Source: Priapulus caudatus (taxonomy: Eukaryota; Priapulida; Priapulimorpha; Priapulimorphida; Priapulidae). Taken from it: a stretch of 23,278 bases of DNA. Location of the stretch: contig NW_014577493.1 of assembly GCF_000485595.1 (NCBI RefSeq), positions 53,235 to 76,512 of the forward strand. Direction: 5' to 3'. How positions within the stretch are numbered: position 1 is the first letter of the stretch; the number at the start of each line of letters is the position of its first letter. The translations under genes and the position numbers were made by a program. Shown here one piece after another: positions 11,095 to 20,046 of this stretch. Under the pieces are notes generated by a model. It saw only the letters and a program-made list of their open reading frames with translations, was not told the DNA's origin and searched no databases.

Positions 11095-13040
11095 CTACAG
11101 GTGCAGTGGACAATCTGGATCACAAGTCCATGGCTTTCAACAACTGCTCGAGGTGCCTGTCACGGAACTGCGCATATCACTGTTTCAAAATCGACAGATG
11201 CGGAGTCTGACGGGTACTTGAACGCTGAAAAGTTCAACTGGAGAAAAATCCTCTCGAACAGCCAATCCACAACTTCTGAGCGTACAAGAAACTGATCTGT
11301 CGTTGCTGAAAAAAAGGAGCCCACTGTCCCAAGTTCTAGATGCGATCAATTTAGCGGTGATAAGCATATTTTTAAACACACTTTTAAAATGAGAAAAGAA
11401 GTGGCCAGACAATACTCGGCAGCTAATCAGCAAGGATTATCAAAGATTCCAATCTCCCTGGGCTGCCCTTCCATTCAGATGCACAACGTGCGCCTCCCAT
11501 CTTCGATGTCACTATATCATCTCTCTGACTTTGTTCGCCCAATGCATTCGAAATCCTGGTGGTCAAGTGATAGGATTCTATGGATGTATCCAACACGCGG
11601 TTGAATATATGAAGTCCTGGAAGTACCAGTGTTAACTGTAGTCCGAGCATTGTTTGCCATTGCTAATTGATCAATGGTGATAGCCTCGGCACGTATGGTG
11701 AGAGCAAGTTTCGTCGTTGTACTACTCGGTAATAGTTTACACATTGGAAATCTTGCTGTTGACAACTCTCGGGATTTCCTTAAATAGACAGGCTAGACGG
11801 AATGCTATACCAAGTCTAGATGTTGCTGCAGCCGGGAATGGGCTGCATTCATTTCTCAAGGCTGCCACGTCCAAGAACGAGACACTTGCACCAGCGTACT
11901 TGCAGTGCTACTGTCATCCTGCCTTGCCCTGATATCTTATGATGTATACCTTGAAGGAGGCAGCAGGACCCACTTACCGTTTGAAGACTGGTGCATGAAA
12001 CGAGCTAGGAAGCATCCCCTCAGTTCCAGTACTGGTTTCTCATCATGCAGTGTTGTAAGCAGCTTGTACCTCGTGTATGTCAGAGTCCCTACGGCGGGAA
12101 ACTTTTACTGCTACCGAGCTTCCATAACTCTACAGATTGGCTCTCGTATGGTTCTCTCGCCCTCGACCACACCCATTCATGCCGCGATGGCTGCCCAAAT
12201 CCATTACGCAGACAATGGCCACGTTGGGCGAACCGACTCTCCAGACGTCGCAGAAGTTTGATCAACGCGGTCTTCAACTGACACAGGACGAGGGCGTCCA
12301 TTTCAGCGCTAGCAATTGATTCAGCACCAACGAGCCCAAATAAAAAGTCGGTGAAGGAGATGGGGGGCAGTCACTTGATGAAAACCCAAAAGCTTCTACT
12401 TCGATGGCATGGTAGCTGCACCCGAAATATGCGTGGGCGCGTAGATGACTTTGAAATCAATGTCTCCATGCACAGCGATGTCAGAAATGTTGCAAGTGCG
12501 AAGCAATGCTCAAACACCCACGGGATACACATTCACGGCGAAAGCTAACATTTGCCAAGGGAAGTCAAGGTCTCTTGTTTGAAGTATTTGATGTAATGGG
12601 AAATCCATGCCCGCAAGAAAGTGGCGAGCTTGTTTGGCGTCCTGGAACAGCCGGAATGTCGCCGAGTTCACGCCATAGCGCGCGAGAGTGTGCCGCCCAT
12701 ATCCAGAAGACGGCCGGGTAGGATCAGATCATGAGGACTCAGGATGACGCAAGTTAGCTCGAACGGAGCGTCACCTGTACGGAGCTCTCAAAGAAAACAC
12801 AGACTGCCCGGTCAGCTGCCCGCCGCCAAGAAGTTCAGCCAACCGAAGCGCCAAGCAAATAGTATCATCCTCAAAAGTGATTAGTGTGTGTTCTCGAATT
12901 GTATATCGCCTCGCCAAGACATGTGATGAGACTGGGGAATTTCTTCAAACACGAGACACATGGCCTATCCACAATCCCTGTTTCACCTGGGAAAACTGAG
13001 ACTGGGACTTAAGCCGCAGATCTTACCAGCATGAAACCAC
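11095..13040 (+). pseudogene. Frameshifted transposon protein relic (uncharacterized invertebrate TE family)
   Basis: No single frame is long, but short conserved blocks appear in order across three frames. They are AVDNLDHKS at 11103 (frame 3), then STTARGACHGTAHITV at 11137 (frame 1), DVAAAGNGLHSFLKAATS near 11818 (frame 2), PFEDWC near 11978 (frame 1), SPQFQYW near 12019 and ALDHTHS at 12159 (frame 3). These are followed by RWLPKSITQTMATLGE near 12199 (frame 2), ASISALAIDSA near 12294 and NKKSVKEMGG near 12339 with VDDFE near 12444 (frame 3), LFEVFDVMGNP near 12578 (frame 2), and GKLRLGLKP at 12990 (frame 3). From memory these match, in the same order, a large protein family that recurs as 'uncharacterized' in cnidarians, molluscs and other invertebrates, with hallmark phrases like VDN(I/L)DHNPSSTTA, ALDHTHYARW and AHEQNN. 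The relic seems to stop before that family's C-terminal region. Function unknown; I infer a transposition-related role from the flanking inverted repeats. Confidence 0.75.
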
Positions 13041-13239
13041 TTATGGAACGACACTACTACCAGAAGCAGCAGAATCCTGTTCCGGAGCCTTCTCCGATGT
13101 GTTGCCAGAAAGGCGATGCCAGAGATACTGCAGTGCGTCAAAGGCAGATGCATTGCCACGTCACTTTGCACTGCCACGTGTAACTGTGAACACAATGACG
13201 TTAATATCCTAACGATGCAATATCCCAAACAAGTTAAGC
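13041..13239. other. Right interior of the transposon relic
   Basis: A short segment between the last recognisable protein block and the right inverted repeat. No further family motif is visible, so the C-terminal part of the protein is probably deleted or decayed beyond recognition. Confidence 0.35.
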
Positions 13240-13945
13240 CAAACTTCTTGCTGTCTATAAACGATGACAAATAATGTATTTTATATTACGACGGGCATCA
13301 ATCAAATTATTTTGTATGTGCCATATAAAAGATCTGCTCTATGATGGTATATTACCTTGTTGATGTGTTGCAATGTGGAATTATTCTTACGAAATTGACC
13401 GATTTTCATTTAGTTTTGGGTGCATTTAATCAATTCAATTGGAGTTTCAGCGTGTATGTTGATTATTGCTTGCTCTAGCAATATCGTACATAAGTTTTTG
13501 GCAGACTCAATTGTTGTTCCTCACATGTGAACCTATGTGTAGCAGACAATAATCAGTTGCCCAGTTGATTCTTCAAGTTTATTGCCCGATTTCCCACTTT
13601 GGCGCGATTAGGCACCGGCGGGACATCTGGATTTACGCAATATGTGACCGTTTATTCACTCTTTTTGCTGTGTTGTATGGATCTCAGCTGTATGAAGCAT
13701 AGCAAAATGACACATTATTATGATTTGCACGCATTTGTCACAAAGATATGTACATTTTAAGTTATTTCCGGAATCATGATGGCGGCCATCTTGAATTTTG
13801 CTTTGGTGGGCCCAGGGTTCACAAAAATGAGCCTTGGCCATAATATCTAATTTAGTTAATTATACATTAAGCAATGTCTGCTACCCAAATTTTGTGCTTT
13901 TAGCCAGTCAAAGATTGCACAATTATCTTCACGTATCTGCGCGCA
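13240..13945 (-). repeat. Right long terminal inverted repeat of the 9.1-13.9 kb element
   Basis: Reverse-complement partner of the left arm. Easily seen pairs are ctatgatggtatattacc (13339-13356) with the left ggtaatataccatcatag, ttcagcgtgtatgttg with the left caacatacacgctgaa, and atggcggccatcttg (13779-13793) with the left caagatggccgccat. The single-base insertions and deletions scattered between the arms indicate independent decay after insertion. Confidence 0.85.
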
Positions 13946-14530
13946 TAACATTTGATTTCAAAGTAAAGATAAGATGATACACGTTCTCTAACAGGACAGG
14001 AAATTAATTACTAGTAACAACTTCGCATAAGACGCCTCGTCTAAAGCCCTGCCATCAGTCGCCCTGACCGATTTGACTTATCGGCGACTATCTTTATTGC
14101 CGATTGCCAGCTTAGAACACTCACGTCGACTTTGAATGACTTAAATTAACCGTCGACTACATCGGCCGATCAGCATCCGTAAGCGACTTCTGCACATGGA
14201 AACGTAGACGGGTTGCCAGCCCGGAGATCACCGCAGGATATTTGTACTAGCACAAGCAGTTCTTTAGCACAACAGAGCAAGCTGTTGATGCCGGGACCGT
14301 CTAATAAAAGAGTCACACAACCAACAAAACGGCGGCTTAACCAGTAAACATGAGTATAACTTCGTAAATCTATTCCTCAACTTTCTAAAAAAATCGTGTA
14401 TAATAATGTGCAAAACTCTTATATAAGGAAAACTTAGATATATTTGGAAAGGGTTTGTTCCAATAATCTCTCCTTGTAACTGTGTGTGTAGGCTGCCTAT
14501 TTTGTTAATCACGTGCTTTTGATATCATGT
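13946..14530. other. Non-coding stretch with a 'taaagccctg' repeat end
   Basis: No gene seen. At 14050-14059 the phrase taaagccctg, followed by ccatcagtcgccctgacc, resembles the inverted right end found at 16452-16461. The following 130 bases are rich in gtcgac and cggcga motifs, including gtcgac at 14126 and 14152 around an AT-rich spacer, and atcggccgat at 14161-14170. This suggests a fragment of a MITE-like repeat. Borders not defined. Confidence 0.35.
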
Positions 14531-14592
14531 TGACTCGGACACGTAGCGGTTAGCATTGCTGCACTCACGACTTTTAGTCCGACCGCCCGCAT
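14531..14592 (+). repeat. tRNA-like sequence, probable SINE head
   Basis: The stretch cacgtagcggttagcattg (14541 onward) has the layout of a tRNA D-arm with an internal A box. About 35 bases later, agtccgaccgccc resembles a decayed B box and T-arm. The spacing fits an RNA polymerase III internal promoter. The acceptor stem does not pair and the anticodon arm is not well formed, so this is not a functional tRNA gene. I read it as the tRNA-derived head of a SINE. Its body would be 14593-14790, which I do not recognise. Confidence 0.35.
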
Positions 14593-15035
14593 AGAAATTA
14601 AGAACCGTTTCTATTCCTGCGGATCGCAGTCGTGTTTCCGACCGTATTTTTCGATCGCTAAGAGATTAATCATTTCGAGCTTTAGATCGCTGATGTATTT
14701 TATCGGCATCGTGGCCGGTTTTTGACGTTCACGATCTTTCAAATTTGTCCGGCGATTAGTCGCTATAGGGCGACCTGCGTTAGTCCTGTAACACGTCAAT
14801 TCCTTTAAGTTCGTTCAATGAAAGTCAAGTTCACATTTTCTCTAATGATAAATCCATATGAATACCCCTGCCAAGTACGTCATTTACAACGCCGTCATTA
14901 TGTTCAAGTCATCACCCTCACATGTATACAAACAACTAGTAAAATCCTATTCCGTATATATTATTATCCTGTCTTGAGTGGAATGGCAGGCAGTTTCTTC
15001 AAGAGGAACACAAATCCCGATGGATCATCGAGAAC
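14593..15035. other. Unassigned stretch after the tRNA-like head
   Basis: Possible SINE body or unrelated DNA. It contains two inverted or degenerate cg-rich motifs (gatcgct, cggcgattagtcgc). The 18 bases cgtcaattcctttaagtt at 14794-14811 equal the complement of a universally conserved small-subunit rRNA segment, but the similarity does not continue on either side. Confidence 0.3.
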
Positions 15036-15260
15036 CTTTAAAGCCCGTCACACGGATCGTACGAATTTTGTCGTGGTGGACTCATAAATATTTGTCGTGT
15101 CCAGATCTTGCCAACATGCATGAAAGTATTCGCAGTGGTCCCAAGGGCGCTACGACAATCAAAGATGGTTTGCGATGGGGACGCTCGACAGTAAAAAAAA
15201 GAATGTCGTGGGTGATGTCGCAATCGTCATCGTTGCGTCAGGTCGTGTGTTGTCAGGCAT

Positions 15261-15860
15261 TTGGTCGGGCGGTGCTTTTTTCACGTGAACAGGTTCGTGG
15301 TTCATCGTGGATGCCACGTTGCTACGTTCGTGCGACTGGGCGCGCAAACGTCGTGTCGGTCATTCGTGGGTCCACTCAGTGAGTTCCTCGTGGGTCACTG
15401 TGCGGTCACTCGCGCCGGCCTGTCTCCCGACTATATAAAACGACCCGGGTCTGTTGCCTGCCATTTGCTGCAGAGATTTTCTAGTGGATACATCGAGCTT
15501 CTGCCCGTAATCTTGGACGAGTTTGTCACTTCATTAATCAAAGTTAGTATCCAGGATGCCTCCAAGAAGAAAACACAACAAGAGAAGGTGGTAGCTAGCA
15601 GTTGCGCCTGGTGTATGCGAGGGGCCGACACTCAGCCAGCAGCTCGTGAAACATGCCAGGACTCCATCCGCATGAACCACGAAGTCACCCTGCAGATTCC
15701 CGCTCCAACGTTGTGCATCAGAGTACTTATACTGCCAAACCTCAGGCGCCGCTCGATCCACGGCGAACCTACCAACGTGGCGGGCTTTATGCCGCGTTCA
15801 CTGCGCTCGCTCCCGGGCCCGGATCAACGCCAGACAGCACTATATTATGCTCGTTGCTGA
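15261..15860 (+). other. 199-codon open frame of unknown nature
   Basis: This is the longest open frame in the window. The translation is rich in Arg, Cys, Ser and Leu and has no recognisable domain, signal peptide or membrane segment. Its ATG lies upstream of the TATA box at 15432, so a transcript from that promoter could not carry the full frame. Two other plus-strand frames and two minus-strand frames are also open here, which points to few stop codons in GC-rich DNA and not to selection. I consider it most likely non-coding or a decayed transposon frame. Confidence 0.2.
15432..15440 (+). promoter_or_regulatory. TATA box of a possible element promoter
   Basis: tatataaaa is preceded by a GC-rich region with repeated tcgtgggtcac-type phrases (15364-15412) and followed by GC-rich sequence, the usual setting of an RNA polymerase II core promoter. 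Transcription would start near 15462-15468. The first ATG after that, at 15557, has A at -3 and opens the 12-codon basic frame MPPRRKHNKRRW, which ends at 15595. That frame may be the start of a decayed basic protein or just a short upstream frame. Confidence 0.4.
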
Positions 15861-16463
15861 GTTTCCTCCAGACGCCTTCAGCAGGGCCACGCGTAGTCGC
15901 TCAGGTGCGAATAGCCCATTCTCTACTTCAGCGCCGGGACAGGCGGCATTTTTAATCCAAGCGTTCATTCGCCCCTCAAAAAACGAAACTATGTTGCAGA
16001 CTAAACGCACGAACAGATTGCAATAGACTTGTGCGAGCCTCTATACGAAAGTATAAGTTATTGCGTGAGCACAATCTTGCAGACTGTCTCACTGACTGTC
16101 TAGCACGACAGCCGTCGAGCAGTTGTAGGACAGTCGTGCATAAGTTCGTAGATGGTTTGACTAAAAAAATTCTCTCTCGTACCCAGACAAGATATTTATC
16201 GCGACGACAGTCGCAAACTGTCGCAAGACTGATTGTAGACAAGGACCTCCCGACAACCAGAAGACATAGATACCACGAAAAATGTGCAACAAAAAAAGGT
16301 GGCATGTTCAATTTGCCTCCGACGGCAAGCCGATGCACGCGATGCTGCAAATTTCGTTAGACTGTCTTGCGAGCGACACCCGATGACCACGATGTTGCCC
16401 AAATTTCTGTCGTTGTCTTGCCCGCAAATGCGTCGCCTGGGCTCGTTGTGACCAGGGCTTTAG

Positions 16464-17367
16464 GATCCTCAAACTGAAGACGTTTGGTGCATGTCTCTTC
16501 AAGTCGGCTGTCCTTGTGAGTCGTGACGCTTGTTCTCTTTTAACTGCGTGTTCTGCTCTGGTGTTTGACTGTTGGGTCGGTGGGGGAAAATTGATGGAGA
16601 TAATTCTGGATGTAGAGATTCTTTCGATGGCCGTTCTATAAAAAATGAAAGAAGGTTTTTTGTAAATTATCTCTGCAAAGGACTATATTTTATTATTTAT
16701 TGCCATGAAGAAAAATAATTCCAAAATTTTAAATACATATTTACACTATAAATCTTTTATTAAGCATTCAGATCCACTGTGCTTCATTTCTTCACGCTCA
16801 GCTAATTATTCGATTTTCTGTTCTCTGGTAGCAGAGACAGCTCTACTATAATTTTAGACTTAATTTATTGGTCTAGTACTAGTAAGTGATAGTAGTAATT
16901 AAGTCTAGACTGAAGCTTGGAAATGGGATCTCTGCACGTGTAATTTTGATTCCCAAGCTGTTTTAAAATTATCTGATCCTAAGAGTAAGAAACAGAAACA
17001 GAAATGAATCGATATTCCTGTATGTAATTTCTATTCTTCTATGTTATATTGATGCATGCCTATCTTGTCAATCTGTGTTATTACTATTTCTCTATGCTAT
17101 ATATCACTGATTTCCATTCCTTAGTGTTATTGATCCATGTTATTACTATTCCCCTTACTTGTCTCGTCTACTTATCTTACTTGTGGTCGACACGAAAACA
17201 CGAATGGGGAAAGTAGCTCGCTAGAACCAGCTTGGCCCCGGCATCGCTATATATGCGGCTTGCGCGTACTGAATCGGGTACTGAACGTGCTGCTGGCAGG
17301 AAACCCGAGCGAAAATACGAGCACTGCATGCGTCTTCGCTAAACTCTGCTCGCTGCGCCTTTCATAA

Positions 17368-17370
<3 letters not shown>
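16464..17370. other. AT-rich non-coding stretch with a short hairpin
   Basis: No gene seen. An 11-base perfect inverted pair, tagacttaatt at 16855-16865 and aattaagtcta at 16897-16907, encloses ctagtactag. Around 17030-17165 the phrase tgttattactatt recurs loosely, suggesting an old degenerate tandem repeat. Confidence 0.5.
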
Positions 17371-17423
<53 letters not shown>

Positions 17424-17440
17424 CGCTCGCTTGCTTGCCT
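17371..17440. repeat. TC microsatellite with gctc/gctt tail
   Basis: Twenty-five TC units at 17371-17420 are followed by gctcgctcgcttgcttgcct. The run yields spurious Arg-Glu repeat frames on the minus strand. Confidence 0.97.
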
Positions 17441-17465
17441 CTCTCTTCGCCTGAACCCCCTCTAT

Positions 17466-17468
<3 letters not shown>

Positions 17469-17498
<30 letters not shown>

Positions 17499-17520
17499 GC
17501 TGTGCGTGCGTGCGTGCTTG
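17469..17520. repeat. TG microsatellite with gtgc tail
   Basis: About fourteen TG units are followed by gtgcgtgcgtgcgtgc. It is separated from the TC tract by about 30 bases, forming a compound microsatellite. Confidence 0.95.
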
Positions 17521-17817
17521 CGGTCGCATGCGTCAAACACTCGCTGAAATCGTTATGACGTGTACAACTACATGCACAATCATGATTGGTCAATTAAGCT
17601 CTCTCTCTCGACCCTTGCTGGGCAGGGCTTCTTTTTTGCTTTTACACACGTGTGCAAAATATTGACCAAACTTTGCTAGAATGTTTCGCGCTTATTCAGC
17701 CATGTAGCAACAATAGCGAGTACAGCACAGCCTTCGGCAGCCCGTTATTTCCCTAAATATCGCGATATACCGAACATCAGGCGTATGTACCTGACTTAAA
17801 AGTGCCAATATCACCTG
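17521..17817. other. Non-coding spacer
   Basis: About 300 bases with no gene, RNA or clear repeat recognised. Confidence 0.5.
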
Positions 17818-17935
17818 TGCTTTTTCTTCATCATCATCTTCATCTTTTTTTCTTCTTCTTCTTTCGTGTTCATTCATCTTCCTTCGTCTTCTCCTATTTC
17901 TTCTTTTCTTCTACTTCTCTTTTCGCTTGCGATTA
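17818..17935. repeat. Pyrimidine-rich low-complexity tract
   Basis: Nearly uninterrupted C and T on this strand, with ttc, ttctt and cat units. Open frames here code for Phe/Ser or Glu/Asp/Arg runs and are artefacts of composition. It could form a triplex structure. Confidence 0.85.
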
Positions 17936-17978
17936 TCTGAATCAAGCGAGCAGTGTAGTAAGTAAACTCGCATTGTTC

Positions 17979-18129
17979 CGCCCAAACAAACGCTGGATCC
18001 GTGTGATCCGGATCATAACGATCCGCCAAATAAACGTGGATCCGTGTGATCGGATCACACGATCCCCAAATAAACGGGACGTGTGATCGATATCATATGA
18101 TGCGCCCAAATAAACGCGCCTAGATCCCA
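17979..18129. repeat. Minisatellite with palindromic units (about 40 bp)
   Basis: Three units plus a partial fourth share the phrase cgcc(c)aaataaacg followed by a gatc-rich palindrome. In unit 2 the palindrome is cgtgtgatc-g-gatcacacg (18043-18061): nine-base arms around a single base. Unit 1 carries gtgatccggatca and unit 3 carries gtgatcgatatcat. The constant caaataaacg spacer and the variable palindrome alternate regularly, so each unit is a potential dimeric binding site or hairpin. Confidence 0.8.
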
Positions 18130-18457
18130 CCATAAGGACGTATTCGGTGCGGTATCGAACTGTATTCGGGGTCTGTAATCCCACCCGATCTGCACATTAG
18201 CGTGCGTGCAGCTAGACTGGTTCTACCATCATTTTTACTGTGCAGCTTGCAGCCACAGCCGGCTTATAAGAGCGGTTGTGGTCGTGATCGGCGTAGGATT
18301 GTGGGGTGTCGGGGTGTGTTATGGGGGATGCGTGCAATGTGAGTATGAATACTATTTCGATGTTCGGGCGGTTGGCAATACACGGGAACATAGAATTTAA
18401 TTTTACAACTATAAAAAGAAAAATAAACACAAACCCACGCGAGCCACCCCAGCCGGG
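18130..18457. other. Non-coding spacer
   Basis: About 330 bases with no recognised gene. The short opposing frames (18206-18400 plus, 18212-18430 minus) have no known motif. Confidence 0.5.
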
Positions 18458-18472
18458 CCCCCCCCCCCCCCC
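18458..18472. repeat. C15 homopolymer
   Basis: Fifteen consecutive C residues, read directly; a likely site of assembly length error. Confidence 0.95.
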
Positions 18473-18602
18473 ACACCGAAACCATTATTTATTTTTATAT
18501 ATTTGAGCAGCAGCCAGTTTGCGATGAGCTTAAGTAAATCTACATGCACGCCGGGACTGCTGCTTCCTGCTGAAGAGCGTTGGGTGCGTCCGCCTCGTAC
18601 GA

Positions 18603-18634
18603 GCGTGCGTGCGTGCGTGTGTGTGTGTGTGTGT
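18603..18634. repeat. cgtg/TG microsatellite
   Basis: cgtgcgtgcgtgcgtg passes into about eight TG units, the same compound form as at 17469-17520. Confidence 0.93.
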
Positions 18635-19446
18635 AGGTGGTGGATTGTTTGATGAGTGCCTGAGGCGCAGGCATGCATCCACGACTAGCATGAAAGCGGC
18701 ACTAAGCCGATTTCTATTTGATTATAATGAAGAATTCCGAATAAAATAGAATTCACGAATCGTATGTCATATGATATCGTTCTTCCTTCTCTCGGCTTCG
18801 CTGGCTAATTGCGCTCTGGTCTGGAAAAAAAGACAATCTTCTTCTCTCAGATCTTTATAATTACTTTGTTTTAAAAACCAATGTAAATCTCGGTAAAAAC
18901 ACCGCGCAAAAACACTATTAATTATATGTAAATTATATTCATGATACTATTCTTTTCACTACTACTATCATAACTAATCATATAAATTCATATTCAATTA
19001 TATTACGTATATATGCATTTATTATAATTACAATTTAACGTACAATTATATGCAATACACACGCACGCCACACACACACGCACACACACATTAAACCATT
19101 TATATGAAGCCTTTTCTGAACTATTAGATTTCGTAGGCGATAATTAAGTGCGCTGGTCAGACCAGACGAGCTAGATGTACATGATATACCAGGTGATTGC
19201 TACTAATTGCCTACGTTCTTGCACAATTACGTATAGAAGTAGCTTGATGATCACACCATGAGGCATGGAAGATTATTAGAGGGAATTCCCCGTTAGCTTT
19301 TACAACCTTGCATGTTTTACCACCTATACCGGGTGAACCTGCTCCTGGTCGCTTTTAACGCTGAAAAAATACTGTAAGTAGAGGTACGAGACTGTAACAG
19401 TACTGCCTGTTATAGGCGAGTGCGCTCTGAATGGTGGACTTTAAAT
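18635..19446. other. AT-rich non-coding stretch with a CA repeat
   Basis: No gene seen. 18840-19050 is strongly AT-rich with many atat/ttaatta phrases, followed by a CA-rich microsatellite at 19055-19090. Nothing else recognised. Confidence 0.5.
19055..19090. repeat. CA-rich microsatellite
   Basis: Cacacgcacgccacaca-type run with a few G interruptions. Confidence 0.9.
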
Positions 19447-19460
19447 CGCGCGCGCGCGCG
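19447..19460. repeat. Alternating CG run (CG7)
   Basis: Fourteen alternating C and G bases, a potential Z-DNA former. CG repeats are unstable in methylated animal DNA, so a pure run is locally notable. Confidence 0.95.
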
Positions 19461-19648
19461 TTTCCTAGCGTCGCGATGATGTTACAACTACTAGTAGTCC
19501 TTGTTGTTCGAGCTTTTTGCTCTGCTTTGTCGTGCACTATAGTAGGCAAATAATAGTTCCGTTCCTACTTGAACTCAAAGGGCAGTGTGACGGCCCCGGT
19601 GTATGTATTTCGTTCGATATACAAAGTTGCTCTTCCATCCATCCATCG

Positions 19649-19710
19649 ATGCCAATAGTAATTCAACAATAATGCCAATAGTAATTCAATAGTAATGCCA
19701 ATAGTAATTC
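19649..19710. repeat. 23-bp tandem repeat, 2.7 copies
   Basis: Units starting atgccaatagtaattc begin at 19649, 19672 and 19695, giving a period of exactly 23 bases. The unit tails differ (aacaata versus aatagta). Confidence 0.92.
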
Positions 19711-20046
19711 TGCGATCCACTGCATATTTGCCTCCCTGCCCAGTTTGCTCGCTCTGCCTTTGTCCCCTGCTTTTATACACGGGACTACTGCAGGGCGTCC
19801 ATGGTTTATTCATGCCCCCAAAGTATCGCCAACACTGCGATGCTTCGCTGGTTGTTTCACGGGTTTCCTTCGGAGAGCACACGGCAACGGCCTGTGTGTG
19901 TTGGTTTGCTCTGTCGCGTTGCTAAGGCATGCAGACTCCGTTTGTTTGTATGTTTATATGTTCAATGTGCCGTCGTGTATAGTGGCGGATGAAAAAACAT
20001 TTGGGTCGCAATCTATACTATAAAAGGGAACAGCCCATTTTTTGTT
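19711..20046. other. Non-coding spacer before the 225-bp array
   Basis: No recognised gene, although three plus-strand frames of 63-92 codons overlap here. The phrase ctatactataaaaggga at 20013-20029 directly precedes the tandem array and may be part of that repeat. Confidence 0.45.

Larger units (their letters stand above)
9120..13945. mobile_element. DNA transposon relic with roughly 0.7-kb terminal inverted repeats
   Basis: Two long inverted arms (9120-9830 and 13240-13945) face each other across about 3.4 kb. The interior holds a frameshifted plus-strand coding relic (11095-13040). The arms, being longer than most cut-and-paste transposon ends, share many blocks, for example cagacattgcttaat, caagatggccgcc, catacacgctgaa, ccaattgaattgat and ggtaatataccatcatag. 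Visible divergence between the arms is substantial, with many single-base indels, so the insertion is old. No target-site duplication could be read, and the outermost borders are uncertain by tens of bases. The superfamily is not assigned; a composite of two separate solo elements is possible but less likely given the collinear match. Confidence 0.8.
15036..16463. mobile_element. Candidate DNA element with 'taaagccc...gtcaca' ends
   Basis: The left end taaagcccgtcacacgg (from 15038) and the reverse complement of the right end, taaagccctggtcacaacg (ending at 16461), agree over about 15 positions with a short gap. Sub-terminal regions on both sides are rich in gtcgtg, gtcgcaa and gacagtcg phrases; examples are 15068, 15092 and 15207 on the left and 16120-16230 on the right. 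The interior has higher GC, a TATA box at 15432 and the window's longest open frame (15261-15860, 199 codons). No transposase motif is recognised. I infer a non-autonomous or decayed cut-and-paste element about 1.4 kb long; a host-derived sequence is possible. Confidence 0.4.

Noticed and set aside
14794-14811. 18-base identity with the complement of a universal small-subunit rRNA site (cgtcaattcctttaagtt)
   Set aside because: Similarity to rRNA stops at both sides, so it is not an rRNA gene or a readable rRNA fragment; chance or a tiny captured piece.
15261-15860. 199-codon plus-strand frame as a host gene
   Set aside because: No recognisable domain, several other frames are open in the same GC-rich DNA, and the start codon lies upstream of the TATA box.
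17247-17540. Minus-strand frame with Arg-Glu and Thr-His repeats
   Set aside because: Direct translation of the TC and TG microsatellites.
20013-20029. Helitron-like start (ctatactataaaagg)
   Set aside because: No matching 3' hairpin end with a ctag-type terminus could be found downstream; the phrase alone is too weak.
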